Assembly (NCBI GenBank): GCA_905331475.1
Contig: CAJNYU010000291.1
Location: forward strand, 62,001 to 126,000
DNA from: Rotaria socialis
Lineage: Eukaryota > Rotifera > Eurotatoria > Philodinida > Philodinidae
Length of the DNA: 64,000 nucleotides
Direction: 5' to 3'
Positions 1 to 10,627 of the stretch are shown piece by piece. A model generated the notes under the pieces. It did not search any database. It saw nothing but the letters and a program-made list of their open reading frames with translations, and was not told the origin of the DNA. Made by a program: the position numbers and the translations under genes. Each line of letters opens with the position of its first letter. Position 1 is the stretch's first letter.

Positions 1-108
1 CAAAAACAAAGCGTTATTCACTTGCTCAGGATACAGTCGAGTACGTCTTACGTTAATCATTAGACCACTGTCGCTAAATTGCCGCTTCACATTGGCTGTA
101 GTTGCTGG
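1..108 (-). pseudogene. hAT transposase C-terminal fragment
   Basis: Read on the minus strand, this stretch encodes the end of a hAT-family transposase dimerisation domain. It contains the typical run PATTANVKRQFS followed by GLMINVRRTRL and PEQVNNALFL, and it continues off the window. It is cut at 108 by a hAT-type element whose target duplication GTTGCTGG is at 101-108. The preceding part of the same domain lies at 1822-2186 in opposite orientation; joined at the shared CCAGCAAC, the two reading frames are continuous (…SIPAT / TANV…). This is therefore one broken gene, not two. The family call rests on the conserved dimerisation motif seen here. Confidence 0.8.
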
Positions 109-178
109 TAGGGGTGTTACTTTATCTTTATTGATTTTTATATTAAAGAATAAAGATAAATAAAATCTTTATATTTAT

Positions 179-991
179 GTTACAGGGGAAATTGAAATGC
201 AGGGCTATTTAAAATAGCCCTTAGGGGAAATTGAAATTTTAATCTCCCCTAGGGCAAATTAAAATTTTGTTTTTTCCGGGTTCAATTTATGAGAAAAAGT
301 AAAGATTTTGACTTCGAAACGTACTACATTCGCACCCGCATCAACATTGGCATCTAATTATCAAGTTCCATCACATCAGTCTTTTCCAAATACCTGAATT
401 CGCGCAAAAGACACTTATTTTATTTGTGGGTATGGATCTAGCGTGTACATGAGGGTGTGGGTGTAGGTGCTGTAACGATTAATACGACTCAGTTGAGTCT
501 ATATCGTATTGACAAACTGGATAGAGGTGGAGTAGCTTACAGCCACTCACGGCAATGATGTTTATTCGTTTATTCACATATCCAGAGTGTAACGACACAA
601 CTAGAGAGTGTCGCCTATGCCCGTCGACATGATGGTATATTGTGTCATCTGACATCTCTAGAGTGTAACAACTTCATACATAACACACGTATATATAGGA
701 GAGAGATAGAAGAGAGACAAGAGAGAGAGATATTACACCAATGGAAAGAGAACAGAAGGAAGAGGAAGGAGAATCATCGAAGCGTGCAATCAATATCGGC
801 ACAGGTGCGTGTATGGGTGCTAGTATTAGTGTGGATATGAATGCAGTACGTTTTGAAATCAAAACCTTTACTTTTTCTCATAAATTGAGCCCGGAAAAAA
901 CAAAATTTTAATTTGCCCTAGGGGAGATTAAAATTTCAATTTCCCCTAAGGGCTATTTTAAATAGCCCTGCATTTCAATCTCCCCTGTAAC
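179..991. mobile_element. 813-bp MITE-like element with 146-bp inverted repeats, nested in copy A
   Basis: Near-identical inverted repeats of about 146 bp lie at 179-324 and 846-991, each starting GTTACAGGGGA. The flanking ATTTAT (173-178 and 992-997) looks like a 6-bp target duplication. Comparison with copy B, which lacks the insertion, shows uninterrupted host sequence at this point. Each arm holds smaller palindromes around GGCTATTTAAAATAGCC. The 0.5-kb centre has no recognisable protein, so I read it as a non-autonomous DNA transposon of unassigned superfamily. Confidence 0.7.
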
Positions 992-1155
992 ATTTATAAA
1001 ATAAAGATAAATATAATCTTTATTTGTAAAAATAAAGTTAAAATAAAGATTTTCTACAGTCACTGGTAAATAGATAAATAATTAGTATAACAACAGAAAA
1101 CATTGATTGTAGTTCTTGCTTATCATCACTGATATTGCAGTATGAAATAATACTA

Positions 1156-1498
1156 CCCATGTATTAAAAACCGCATGAAAATCAGCGGTTAACCGCGGTT
1201 TTACCGATCCGGTTACCGGCTCCCATTACCGCAGAGCGGATAAATACCGCGGTTTACCGCAAAAAATGATCCGACATTTACCGCGGTAAACCGCCAGTTT
1301 TGATTAATACCGCGGTTACCATTAAAAAAAAGCGGTTAACCGGTTCGTCTATAATCTTTGACAGAAAAAGTCTTCCAAATCATCAATTAAACTATTTTAA
1401 TCATCCTTTTTTTACTTTTACATGTGATAAACTTGAGCAAAAAACCGCCGGTTTACCGCGGTTTACCGCAAAAAATGATCCGGTATTCGCAACATGGG
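1156..1498. mobile_element. 343-bp TA-flanked element with repeated CCGCGG motifs, nested in copy A
   Basis: The ends are CCCATGT (1156) and ACATGGG (1492-1498). A TA dinucleotide flanks both sides (1154-1155 and 1499-1500), and copy B has the uninterrupted equivalent. The interior is rich in AACCGCGGTTTACCGC-type motifs, including a 28-bp direct repeat at 1246-1273 and 1455-1482. The TA duplication suggests a Tc1/mariner-like non-autonomous element. No coding potential is seen. Confidence 0.65.
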
Positions 1499-1821
1499 TA
1501 GCAAATGGGGGTGAGGCATAAATCATTTATGGAAAAAAATTTAGTGTTCAAAATTTTTTAGCCTTGAACTTCTTAATTTTCTTCGAGCTATCGGGAGAAG
1601 ACCAAATTTTGGGTTTTTATGGAAAAATATTTTTCTTTATTCTTTATTTTATCGTTATTAAATAAAGATAAAGTTACTTTTTCTTTTTCTTTATTTTATA
1701 AAGATAAAGATTGTCGTTATCTTTACTTTATAAGTATAAATTTTTTATTTATCTTTATTTTTTGAATATAAAGGTTTTATTTATCTTTAAAAAGTAAAGT
1801 AAATATAAAGTAACATCCATA

Positions 1822-2186
1822 ATGACACTGCAGATTATACTTCTATTTAATGTTGACATCAGAGATGGATGAGTCGCGGTGCACCGTATTATTTCGCGGT
1901 TTTCCCGTCCCGCCTACTAATACTACTGTTTTTTGTCACATTACATGCAAATCAACAGAGACATCTTTAAATATCTTTCATGAATGTTTTTCGCCCTTTT
2001 TTTTGAGACTGGAAACATTAGCGACGAATTCGAAGATGACACTGCTGATGAATTAAGCAAGTATTTGGAGCAGCGGATTGAAATTGAACTTATTGATGAA
2101 AATCTTCTTAAGTTTTGGTACGAGCATCGACTTATTTACCCTACTTTATCAAAGCTCGCACGTTCGATATTTTCTATTCCAGCAAC
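1822..2186 (+). pseudogene. hAT transposase dimerisation-domain fragment (inverted segment)
   Basis: The plus strand from about 2041 to 2186 encodes ELSKYLEQRI, then LLKFWYEHRLIYPTLSKLA and SIFSIPAT, the hydrophobic core of the hAT C-terminal dimerisation domain. It stops at CCAGCAAC (2179-2186), where copy B begins. The rest of the domain is on the minus strand at 1-108. Upstream (1822-1980) the frame is broken by stops, so the gene is dead. The orientation, opposite to 1-108, is explained by inversion between copies A and B. Confidence 0.75.
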
Positions 2187-3054
2187 TAGGGGTGTTACTT
2201 TATATTTACTTTACTTTTTAAAGATAAATAAAACCTTAATATTTAAAAAATAAAGATAAATGAAATCTTTATATTTATAAAATAAAGAATGAAGAATTTA
2301 TGAAATCTTTATTCTTTATAAAATAAAGATAAATATAATCTATATCTTTATAAAATAAAGAAAAAGAAAAACTAGCTTTATCTTTATTTAATAACGATAA
2401 AATAAAGAAAAAGAAAAACTAGCTTTATCTTTATTTAATAACGATAAAATAAAGAAAAAGAAAAAGAAAAACTAGCTTTATCTTTATTTAATAACGATAA
2501 AATAAAGAAAAAGAAAAAGTAACTTTATCTTTATTTAATAACGATAAAATAAAGAAAAAGAAAAACTAGCTTTATCTTTATTTAATAAGGATAAAATAAA
2601 GAATATAGAAAAATATTTTTCCTTAAAAAACCAAAATTTGGTCTTCTCCCGATAGCTCGAAGAAAATTAAGAAGTTCAAGGCTAAAAAATTTTGAACACT
2701 AAATTTTTTTCCATAAATGATTTATGCCTCACCCCCATTTGTTAGTATTATTTTATACTGCAATGTCAGTGATGATAAGCAAGAACTACAATCAATGTTT
2801 TCTGTTGTTATACAAATTATTTATCTATTTACCAGTGACTGCAGAAGATCTTTCTTTTTTCTTTATTTTAACTTTATTTTTACAAATAAAGTTTATATTT
2901 ATCTTTATTTTTTAAAGAATAAAGATTTCATAAATTCTTTATTCTTTATTTTATAAATATAAAGATTTCATTTATCTTTATATTATAAATATAAAGGTTT
3001 TATTTATCTTTATTCTTAATTATAAAAATCAATAAAGATAAAGTAACACCCCTA
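2187..3054. mobile_element. Non-autonomous hAT-type element, copy B
   Basis: This is an 868-bp element with TAGGGGTGTTAC at 2187-2198 and the exact complement at 3043-3054. Flanks are CCAGCAAC (2179-2186) and AGTGTCAT (3055-3062). It is the same element as copy A in reverse orientation: the 2600-2850 stretch matches the complement of about 1000-1640 in copy A. It has no ORF of its own and contains an expanded minisatellite (2352-2598). Confidence 0.8.
2352..2598. repeat. Minisatellite of 47-53 bp units inside copy B
   Basis: About five head-to-tail units run AAAATAAAGAAAAAGAAAAA, then CTAGCTTTATC, then TTTATTTAATAACGAT. Some units carry an extra AAAAAG hexamer. Copy A has only about one equivalent unit near 1655-1690, so the array expanded (or contracted) after the copies diverged. 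Confidence 0.75.
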
Positions 3055-3062
3055 AGTGTCAT

Positions 3063-4249
3063 CCTGCTAATAGATTTTCGAATGAAAAAAATTTAATAAC
3101 TAAATGAGAGTTCTTGATGATCTCATAAGCAAAACGCTCTATTTAAAAGTAGTTATAGATGTATACAAGAACGAGAATACCAACAACAATACAGTTCTTT
3201 TAATGAAGATAAAATGATTTTAAGTTTCTCGAAAACGAATGCTCTCTGTACAAATGTGAAAATGCTCATGGTTAAAAGATTTATTCTTATGAAAAAATTA
3301 TCGCAGAGAAAATGAATAACACTTCTATTGCAAAGAAGAACTGTTTGGATGACATAAGCTAAGTTTTTGATTCTCTGATAGAACAACATCAATTGTGTTT
3401 AGTTTAAATAATTTATTAGATATATGCAATAATTCAAAATTTATTATATTTAAACATTGTTAATTGATTATAAACTACTTAATCTTCTTACTAGGTTAGT
3501 TTTATTACCTCCCCTGCATACGCCATGCATGTGCTGTACATAGAAGATTAAGAAATAAGCCTACAATCATTTAGAACTTCAAATAAGTATTTGATTTCTT
3601 TATTTTTTTTATTAACTTCATATCACTAATTTATTAGATTTGCAAAAAAATAATTCATCTCAATATTTGAAATGGCATGCAGAAACTAAGAAAAAAAATC
3701 TAGTTGGCCTGAGTATCGTAACCAGACACAATTCTAGCAGATACAGAGTCTGTAGAACATTCAGAAACGTAAAGGAATCGTTCATGTTATAAATTAAAAT
3801 TTTTAAGACGAGAAAATTACAGCAACTATTCTAGAAAAGATAGATAACATGAGTTATACAGAAAAAGTACACATGTGAGATCCAGATTCTCTGAAATTAA
3901 AAAACAATCACTCTCGTCAGTTTGATTTCAATATAACATATACCTACAACTGATCAAAATATATAGCATTAGATATTTCTTTATTTTCCTCGTATGATAT
4001 GGTTTGAGTTCTTTATTATTATAAAGTCTTATTCTACAAAACCTAATGCTTTCCAATTAAAAATTTCACTATGACGATTTCAAATTAGAACACACCATGG
4101 AGCCATGCAAAACACCTGCAATTAAGTCTTTTAAGTGCTTTAAAGTGTTTCAAGCGTTCAATTATTATTCATATAAAAGAAAATCATGTCAATAATATAT
4201 TTAAATTACCCTGAAAAAATTACAAGATCAAGATATTGAAACATATATA
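3063..4249. other. Non-coding stretch, no gene seen
   Basis: AT-rich sequence after the transposon nest. A 79-codon open frame on the minus strand (3153-3392) has no recognisable motif or splice partner. I see no RNA gene or clear repeat here. Confidence 0.5.
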
Positions 4250-5193
4250 CAGTAAAACCTCTATTTGTGAACACTCTTCCGTTATGAGGAACCTGTTATA
4301 CCGAACATTCTCCGGTCCCCCCGACAGAATTTTGCTGGATTTGCACTCCTCTTTTATGAACACCCCTGGGTTTTGAATATGAACGCATATTTTCGGTCCC
4401 GTCTGTATGTATAACCTTATTCATGTGACCGTCAACAGAACGCGCCACTTGAATAAATTAAACAATTGGACCAGCGATTGGCGATTATCAAGAAATAGAT
4501 TGGCTCTGATTTTTATTCAATGATATCGGGAAAAGAAAACAATGGACAAACAGATATCGTTGTTCTTAAACGTGTAACGATTGGTGGTAGTGTGTTGTCA
4601 GCTGCTGATTTTGCCGTAAGTTTTTCATAATCACTTTGTAATTTCTAACAATAAATCCTTACAAATTTCATTTCTGAATATTGTAGCGTGTAGACGAAGA
4701 TGCACCGGTCTTCAATCAATGGAATGATGCTAGTGAGAAGAGACTAGGTGTAGATGACATATCAAATGATGATGATTTAGTTATTGAGCAACCATCATCA
4801 CTGTCCGAGTCAATGAAGATTATACGTAGTTTACACTTGTTATCAACTAATCAATATCCTGAATTACATCCATATCTTTCACAATTACAGTCGAGGTTTA
4901 TCGATATTTAGTATTTAGATTCAAATATTTCTAAACAACGATCTATTCGAGATTTTTTTAATTTGATTAAACAGGACTTAGATCTGATGTTTAAAACGTA
5001 TCTATTAAAAGATTATGACGTATTGAAAGTAATTAAAAAAACACAGATAATAGTAAAAAATACTTAAACAAAGACAGAATGTGATAAAACAGATGCTTTT
5101 CTTTGAATTTGCTTGACCTCGTTTATGAACGCCCTGTTATACTGAACGATTTTCTTCAGTCCCGATGGTGTTCACATTATAGAGGTTTTACTG
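4250..5193 (+). mobile_element. Tigger/pogo-like DNA transposon remnant
   Basis: The ends are CAGTAAAACCTCTAT (4250) and its complement finishing in GGTTTTACTG (5193), with TA flanking both ends (4248-4249 and 5194-5195). The inverted repeats extend imperfectly for roughly 70 bp (TGTGAACAC; CTGTTATAC; AACGAGG-type blocks). CAG-starting TIRs with a TA duplication are typical of pogo/Tigger elements of the Tc1/mariner superfamily. At 944 bp it lacks most of a transposase and keeps only a 3' piece (4520-4911). Confidence 0.75.
4520..4911 (+). pseudogene. Truncated Tigger-type transposase C-terminal piece
   Basis: Two open blocks (4520-4615 and 4687-4911) are separated by a 71-bp GT...AG segment and together read about 107 codons to a TAG. 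The end contains SLSESMKIIRSLHLLS and a short acidic region, resembling the C-terminal tail of Tigger/jerky transposases. The DDE catalytic core and the CENP-B-type DNA-binding domains are absent. The assignment depends mainly on the surrounding TIRs, because the tail itself is weakly conserved. Confidence 0.5.
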
Positions 5194-5857
5194 TATATTC
5201 TATCGCGTATAAAAAGTTTCAAGATGGCGCTAGATACTAGTAAAAACCTTTTAATAGTAATTAAAACAATTTAATGTTATTTTAACCAGACTATTCTTTA
5301 AGAAAATTTTTTTTTGATTTTTTTTAAATATTTTTTCTTTTATGTCGTAATCTCTTTATGTATAAAAGTCGTCTGACTAACTGCAAAATTTATCTATAGT
5401 ATTATACATTTATCTATCTATCTGTCTGGTCTGATCTTTTCTTCTCAAACATCCATTGATGTGGTGAAATTACGAATCGAACTGCTGTTTCGTCTATTGT
5501 GTATCATGTTTCGCTGAATAATAGATTATATCATTGATACGTAATCATCATCACTCTGTATGTGTTTCTTTGAGCCAACTTGACTAGTCATGACGCGTTT
5601 CTTATTTGAATAGAAAAAAGAAACAACTGACTGTCGGTTGCTTTGCGTAGTTACTGTTGAGTTGGGTAACAGAATGTTATGAAGAATGAGTTATTGCCAT
5701 CTGTAGCTGACTTTTTTTTCTTCTTCTCGATTTTAAAAGTAGAAGTACACTATATTTTCTTCGAACTTTCACTAGTGTAATTGCTACTTTTAAAAGTTTT
5801 ATTTATTTTAGTATATATATATATCACATTCAAAATCGTCGTGCATATTCTAAAATC
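5194..5857. other. Region upstream of thioredoxin
   Basis: AT-rich sequence without coding signal. A TATATATATATAT tract at about 5812-5823 lies some 40 bp before the thioredoxin ATG and could serve as a TATA-like element. Nothing else recognisable. Confidence 0.4.
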
Positions 5858-6240
5858 ATGGTTAAAACAATAACAAGTCTTGAAGAGCTTAAATCTGAAC
5901 TTAAACATGAAAATAACAAAGGCAAATTGATCGTAATAGATTTTTTTGCCACGTAAGATTTTCAGTTACTTGATCAAATGAAACTAAGATGTTTGTTTTT
6001 ATTAGATGGTGTGGTCCTTGTCTTCGTATAGCACCACTAATTGAAGAATGGAGTAAAGATGTCTTCGCAGATACAGTAGTTTTTCTCAAATGTGATGTCG
6101 ATGAAGCAGAAGCTGTTTCGCAAGAATATAACGTCGAAGCAATGCCAACATTTGTTTTCATCAAGGACGGAGCAGAAATTCATCGATGTGTTGGTGCCAA
6201 TGGCGAAAAATTAAAAGCTGAGATTGAAAGCAAAAAGTAG
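5858..6240 (+). CDS. TXN: Thioredoxin
   Basis: Two exons (5858-5952, 6006-6240) joined over a 53-bp intron give a 109-residue protein, the normal size for cytosolic thioredoxin. The intron falls just before the active site, so WCGPC starts exon 2; this is the redox dithiol that reduces protein disulfides. The fold's other hallmarks follow: the DVDEAE segment and the cis-proline loop AMPTFVFIKDG, then a C-terminal helix ending ESKK. The start MVKTITSLEEL fits the family N-terminus, and no signal peptide is present, so a cytosolic role is expected. A likely poly(A) signal (AATAAA-rich) lies at about 6450-6462. Identity is clear from the motif and length. Confidence 0.95.
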
Positions 6241-7832
6241 TGAAAAAAACTTCATCCAAAAAGAAAAAGAAAAACTAAATAACAATCCTCTTTGTTTGCT
6301 TCGAAAATTTCAAAAGTCCTTTGTCTTTGTCAGTCAGTTAATGATTCTGTTAAGTGTAAGGAATATGTTTGTTGTAAAAGCTTTATTTGTTAAAAATAAA
6401 AGAAAAGTATATAGTAGTCGTATTAATGTTGCTCCTTATTATTACTAATTAATAAAAATAAAATATAGTCTTGACTTTTTCTTATCACCAAAAGGTAACG
6501 TGTATTATCTAATAATGCTAAACTTTGATTCTAGACAAGTGCATTTCATGCAATCATTATTCAAACGAAGATAATTTATAATGTCAAATACATGAATATG
6601 CATACCTGATTATAATTCAAAAAAAATTGATAATAAACTAGTCATCAGACTTTTTAGACATCATACAGAGGCAGTACCTTAATAATATTTGTCATTGAAA
6701 TGGTCTTTATCTTTGAATAGTACGCAACATCCTCAAAAAAAAAACATTTTTACAATAATATTCAAGAACATTTTGGATGATTCGCTTTAACAAAAAGTGA
6801 CAGTTCGATTACGCATTTATCTTTGGTAATAACTTACCTATATGCACTAATGGGTTTTTATTCGCATCGATTGGTGTTTATTGTGAGATAGATACATGTA
6901 CGTGAAGAAAGGATTCATGCGGGGGTACATAAAAAATATCTTATTTAAAATAACGTTTGATTAGTTTGGTTCGAATACAAGTGTCATATAATATTTTTCT
7001 GCTAGAAAAATAACAAAGAATCTATTACTCACAAGTTAAGTTTTTTAAGAACATGACCGCTTCTTACACTATGATTATTCACCACTGAGTCATAACTCAT
7101 GCGCTGTACTCATTAACTGCGATACGAGTTGAATTGATGTAGATTTATCCGACGAGAAACCGTACAATGATGTCTTCTCTAGATTGTTAACAAAGGAACT
7201 TTCTCAACGTGAAAGTCTCTTCTGAATCTCAATCGAGATTTGAAATTCTGAACAGCTTCACTACAGGTTAATAGTTATTTAACTAAAGCGTGTTTGTACA
7301 GATTGACATAAGATTATTCGAAAGAATATTCAATCCAAGAGGAATTGCTTTTCTATAAAACACGAGTTCCTTGAATGCATCGTAGAATATCAAGGGCTTA
7401 TGTGAAGGAAACTTTTTGAACAATCTAATTGCAAATGATACTTCCCGATAAGAGAAATCATATTGCTTATTCGTTTCCAATTTTCTCGCTCTGATTACCA
7501 TTTATCTTATGGATAAAGTATCAGTTTAATAGCAATTTCTGATTCAGGAAAAAAAGCCTTTTGTCAAATGAAACGATATGCAATCGTTTCATTGAAATTC
7601 TTTTGTCATTTAAATAGATCGTTCAATCAACAGAGAAGAGTATATGCATCATTAAAGAAAATTTTAATAGAATAAATTGACTTTTCTTTTGAACTCTACG
7701 AAATAAATTTTTATATATCTTATTCGTGACTTTAAAAAAAAAGGAACACAAAAAAACCAACAATAAAATAATAAATATGTACATACAAACATATACAAAA
7801 AAAATCCTCTGGTTGTTTTTTTTCTCGTTTTA
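6241..7832. other. 3' region of thioredoxin and intergenic DNA
   Basis: Contains the probable thioredoxin 3'UTR (AATAAAAATAAAA at about 6451-6463) and, at the far end, the 3' flank of the minus-strand ING gene. A 72-codon minus-strand frame at 7283-7501 shows no domain. No repeats or RNA genes recognised. Confidence 0.5.
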
Positions 7833-9140
7833 TTAAGAACGATTATCTCGACAATTTGGACAAAACCATTTTCCTTTTGGTTTAGTTGTTAGATTAACAC
7901 AATTGAAATGAAACCATTTTATTTCACACGATTTACTATCGCATAGAATCATGGAACCATAGGAAAGCTAAAACAGAAATGAAAATTGAGCATATTTTGA
8001 TACTCCATTAAATGACTTACTTGTGAGCATAAACAATATGTTGGTTCATCAGATGGTGCTAATGATGAATCATTATTTAATTTTAATTTTTTATTATATC
8101 CACTATTAGTATTTTGTGTGTTAGAATTAGTATTTCTTTGTGTAGGTTTTTTTCTTTCACGTGGATCATTATTATGTTCTGTATTTGTAACACATTTCCG
8201 CTTAAGATTTATTGTTGATGTTGATGGACTATTTGTTGTTGTTTTTCGTTTCCATAATGATGTTGTTGATGTTTTTGTCGACAATGAACGAGGAATATTC
8301 ATTTCAGAATCAAATTCATTTTCGGAATCGACTTCATTTGTATTACTCTCTGATGATGTTGATTGTTGATTTATTGATTCAACTACAAAGCGAAGATAGA
8401 AACATTTCAAAAATAGTTCGTAGGAAAATAACTGATATTTTTTACCATATTTTTGATAAGCTATTTTAAGTTTTTTAGATTGTCGCTCAGTAGTGTCAAG
8501 CATTTGTTGACTTAATTGCATCTTCTTATCACCGATAGCTTTAGCTTGAATTAATGTATTAATTAACAAATTTTGAATGTCCGATTCAGATTGCTGTATA
8601 AAAAAGAAAAAAAAATAATGTGAAATTTATTTTAGAGAATTTTAAAATTATTTTTACCGTTCCATTTGGTTGTTTATTACGCAAACTATTAACAAGTTCT
8701 CGAACACGATTATAGCAATCTGGCGAGGAAAACAAAAACAATAATTCATTTACAATATTAAATATTTGAAGAATCCTTTATTAAATTGTATTCATTAGAA
8801 CAATAGCTTCTGATTCACGAGAAGTTTTTACATAATTTTAAGCGCTATCAATTAATGTTACTTTCGAGTAAGTCGACACTTGAATTTTAGTTTACTGATA
8901 TTCAACGAAGAAATACTGGCGATTCCTATCGGCTATCAAATCGAACTCCTTCATGAAATATGCAATAGAAAAACCTAATAGAATACTTTGTAAATAAATA
9001 TCAAGTTGTCGAATTTGTGATAATTCATTTAGATCAATGCCATTTTCTTGATAATCAACAAATTGTCGCATATATTCATAAACTGTTGTTTCATTATTTA
9101 ATACATTTGATGGATTGTTTGTTGTCGTTGAAGAAGTCAT
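7833..9140 (-). CDS. ING-family PHD-finger chromatin protein
   Basis: Five exons on the minus strand (9140-8987, 8719-8658, 8593-8446, 8382-8021, 7967-7833) give 286 residues. The N-terminal part is helical and ING-like, with [12 protein letters not shown] and later [17 protein letters not shown] low-complexity Ser/Thr/Asn/Lys linker follows. The C-terminus is a C4HC3 PHD finger running from [16 protein letters not shown] through [12 protein letters not shown] to [16 protein letters not shown] fingers bind histone H3 trimethylated on lysine 4 and bring HAT or HDAC complexes to chromatin. The aromatic pair (Y before CLC; W in KWFHF) is present, so H3K4me3 reading looks intact. The helical part most resembles ING1/2, but the paralogue is not certain. 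The start is the first in-frame Met (MTSSTTTNN). Confidence 0.88.
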
Positions 9141-10627
9141 TGCTTGGGGAAAAGGATATCTGAAAGAAATTAAAAATATTCTTTTTCTCATATTGAACAT
9201 TCTAAATGATAGTATTATTATTGCCAACGTTGTAAATCTGTTTTTTCGAATGCAATATCAAGACAAGCTAGATTTAATCAAATCGTTGTTTGTCTGCTGA
9301 ACAAATAAACTTCTACGATTTTCTCCAAGCCAATCAAAAATAAGAGTAGAGGTTCGTGTACCTGAGTACCATTGGTAGATCCGCTTTCAAATGATGATTC
9401 ATTACATGCCGTAGTTACAAACAACCAATCACAATGCATCGTACGTTACATTACTTATTTTTTGGGGCAGGTGTACCAAAAAATAATCTGAATAAACGGA
9501 ACGTATTCTATTTCTGATCGACACAGTATTTTCTGTATTAATCAGAGGATATTTTTATATGCAGGAAACTTTATTAAAAAGATTAATAAGTTCTTTAGTA
9601 TAGATTTTGCAATCGGTTGTTGAGATGGGGAAAATTCGAAAACTCAATAGGATTGAGTATCTAGTATGATCTATCATAATTTTTATAGCACTCCTATGTC
9701 AATGCTCTCACATGTATTACTGTATAAAGTTTACTAATCGCATGTAGAAGATGTTGGTAAGCATGTTTTATATGATCTATACGATTTTTATTTACTTCCT
9801 AAATATGTTTTCGACTGTCTTAATCTATATATTTCTTCAAGTCGTTAGACTCAAAATAGAAACTATCCTTAAGACACTGGAAGAAAAAATAAAATTGTAT
9901 ATTTTATTCTGTTAAAACAACAAGCACTAACATGACATGCACTCTAACAAACGCTGTGGTATTCACTGAATGCTTCCAAGACTCTTAAACTTTTACTAAC
10001 TAAATAACAAGCTCAATCACAATTTGCTTCAATAATAAAATCCTATCTATCTTAAAAAGAAGGACACCAATAACTCATGTATTATAAATGATGATGTAAA
10101 AATAAAATCAGCTCTTTCGAATATGAAATAAACTTTCGCGAAACTGAATATGAACAGAAAAAACAAATAAATTCACAGGTGTATTTGTTACAGCTATCAT
10201 TTCTTGACTAGACTATCAAAATCATATTATAAATAGGTCTAGTAAAGATAATTTCGTCATTGTGACTGAATAATCTATTTAAAATATCTACATTGACTTC
10301 AAATGGATACCTGCGAGCAAATGAATAAGAAACGTTTTCTGGAAAGATGATTTTTTTTCAATGCAACAAAAACAATACTACAATTAATTGCAATTAATAT
10401 CTATCCTTTAAAAAGAAAACAATTTTATTGTTCGGTGGTATGATTTTCTAGATTATTTGATTGATTACATAAATATATTTTACTCATTGTGAAACTGTAT
10501 TCTTTATCTATACTTTACTAATAACAACAGAATTTAGTAAGATTTATAGTTTTAGATTTAACTTGGATGAGGTTTCAGTGGGTGACAACGAAAACGAGGA
10601 AGTAATTCGATAAAACTTGTTTCGAAA
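9141..10627. other. Intergenic DNA between divergent ING and MAP2K-like genes
   Basis: About 1.5 kb between two divergently transcribed genes, so it probably holds both promoters. AT-rich, with no motif I can name. A 61-codon plus frame at 9115-9300 overlaps ING exon 1 and is a shadow. Confidence 0.45.

Larger units (their letters stand above)
109..1821. mobile_element. Non-autonomous hAT-type element, copy A (with nested insertions)
   Basis: The element is bounded by the terminal repeat TAGGGGTGTTAC (109-120) and its diverged complement GTAACATCCATA (1810-1821). TIRs starting TAGGG with 8-bp target duplications are typical of hAT elements. The flanks are GTTGCTGG on the left and ATGACACT on the right; they do not match each other, but they do match, in inverted form, the flanks of copy B at 2187-3054. 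The body is AT-rich, made of AAAGATAAAT-type repeats, and carries no transposase. Two other elements (179-991 and 1156-1498) sit inside it; without them and their target duplications it would be about 0.55 kb. Confidence 0.8.

Noticed and set aside
1..3062. CRISPR-like or satellite interpretation of the repeated AAAGATAAA units
   Set aside because: Repeats are AT-rich arms and a minisatellite of transposons with defined ends and target duplications; the genome is eukaryotic.
7283..7501. 72-codon minus-strand frame downstream of thioredoxin
   Set aside because: No motif, no matching splice partners, and composition like the surrounding intergenic DNA.
8383..8445. Read-through of ING between exons 3 and 4 (about 21 extra residues)
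   Set aside because: Using the GTAAAA donor at 8445 with the acceptor ending at 8383 keeps frame and removes a hydrophobic stretch that looks like translated intron.
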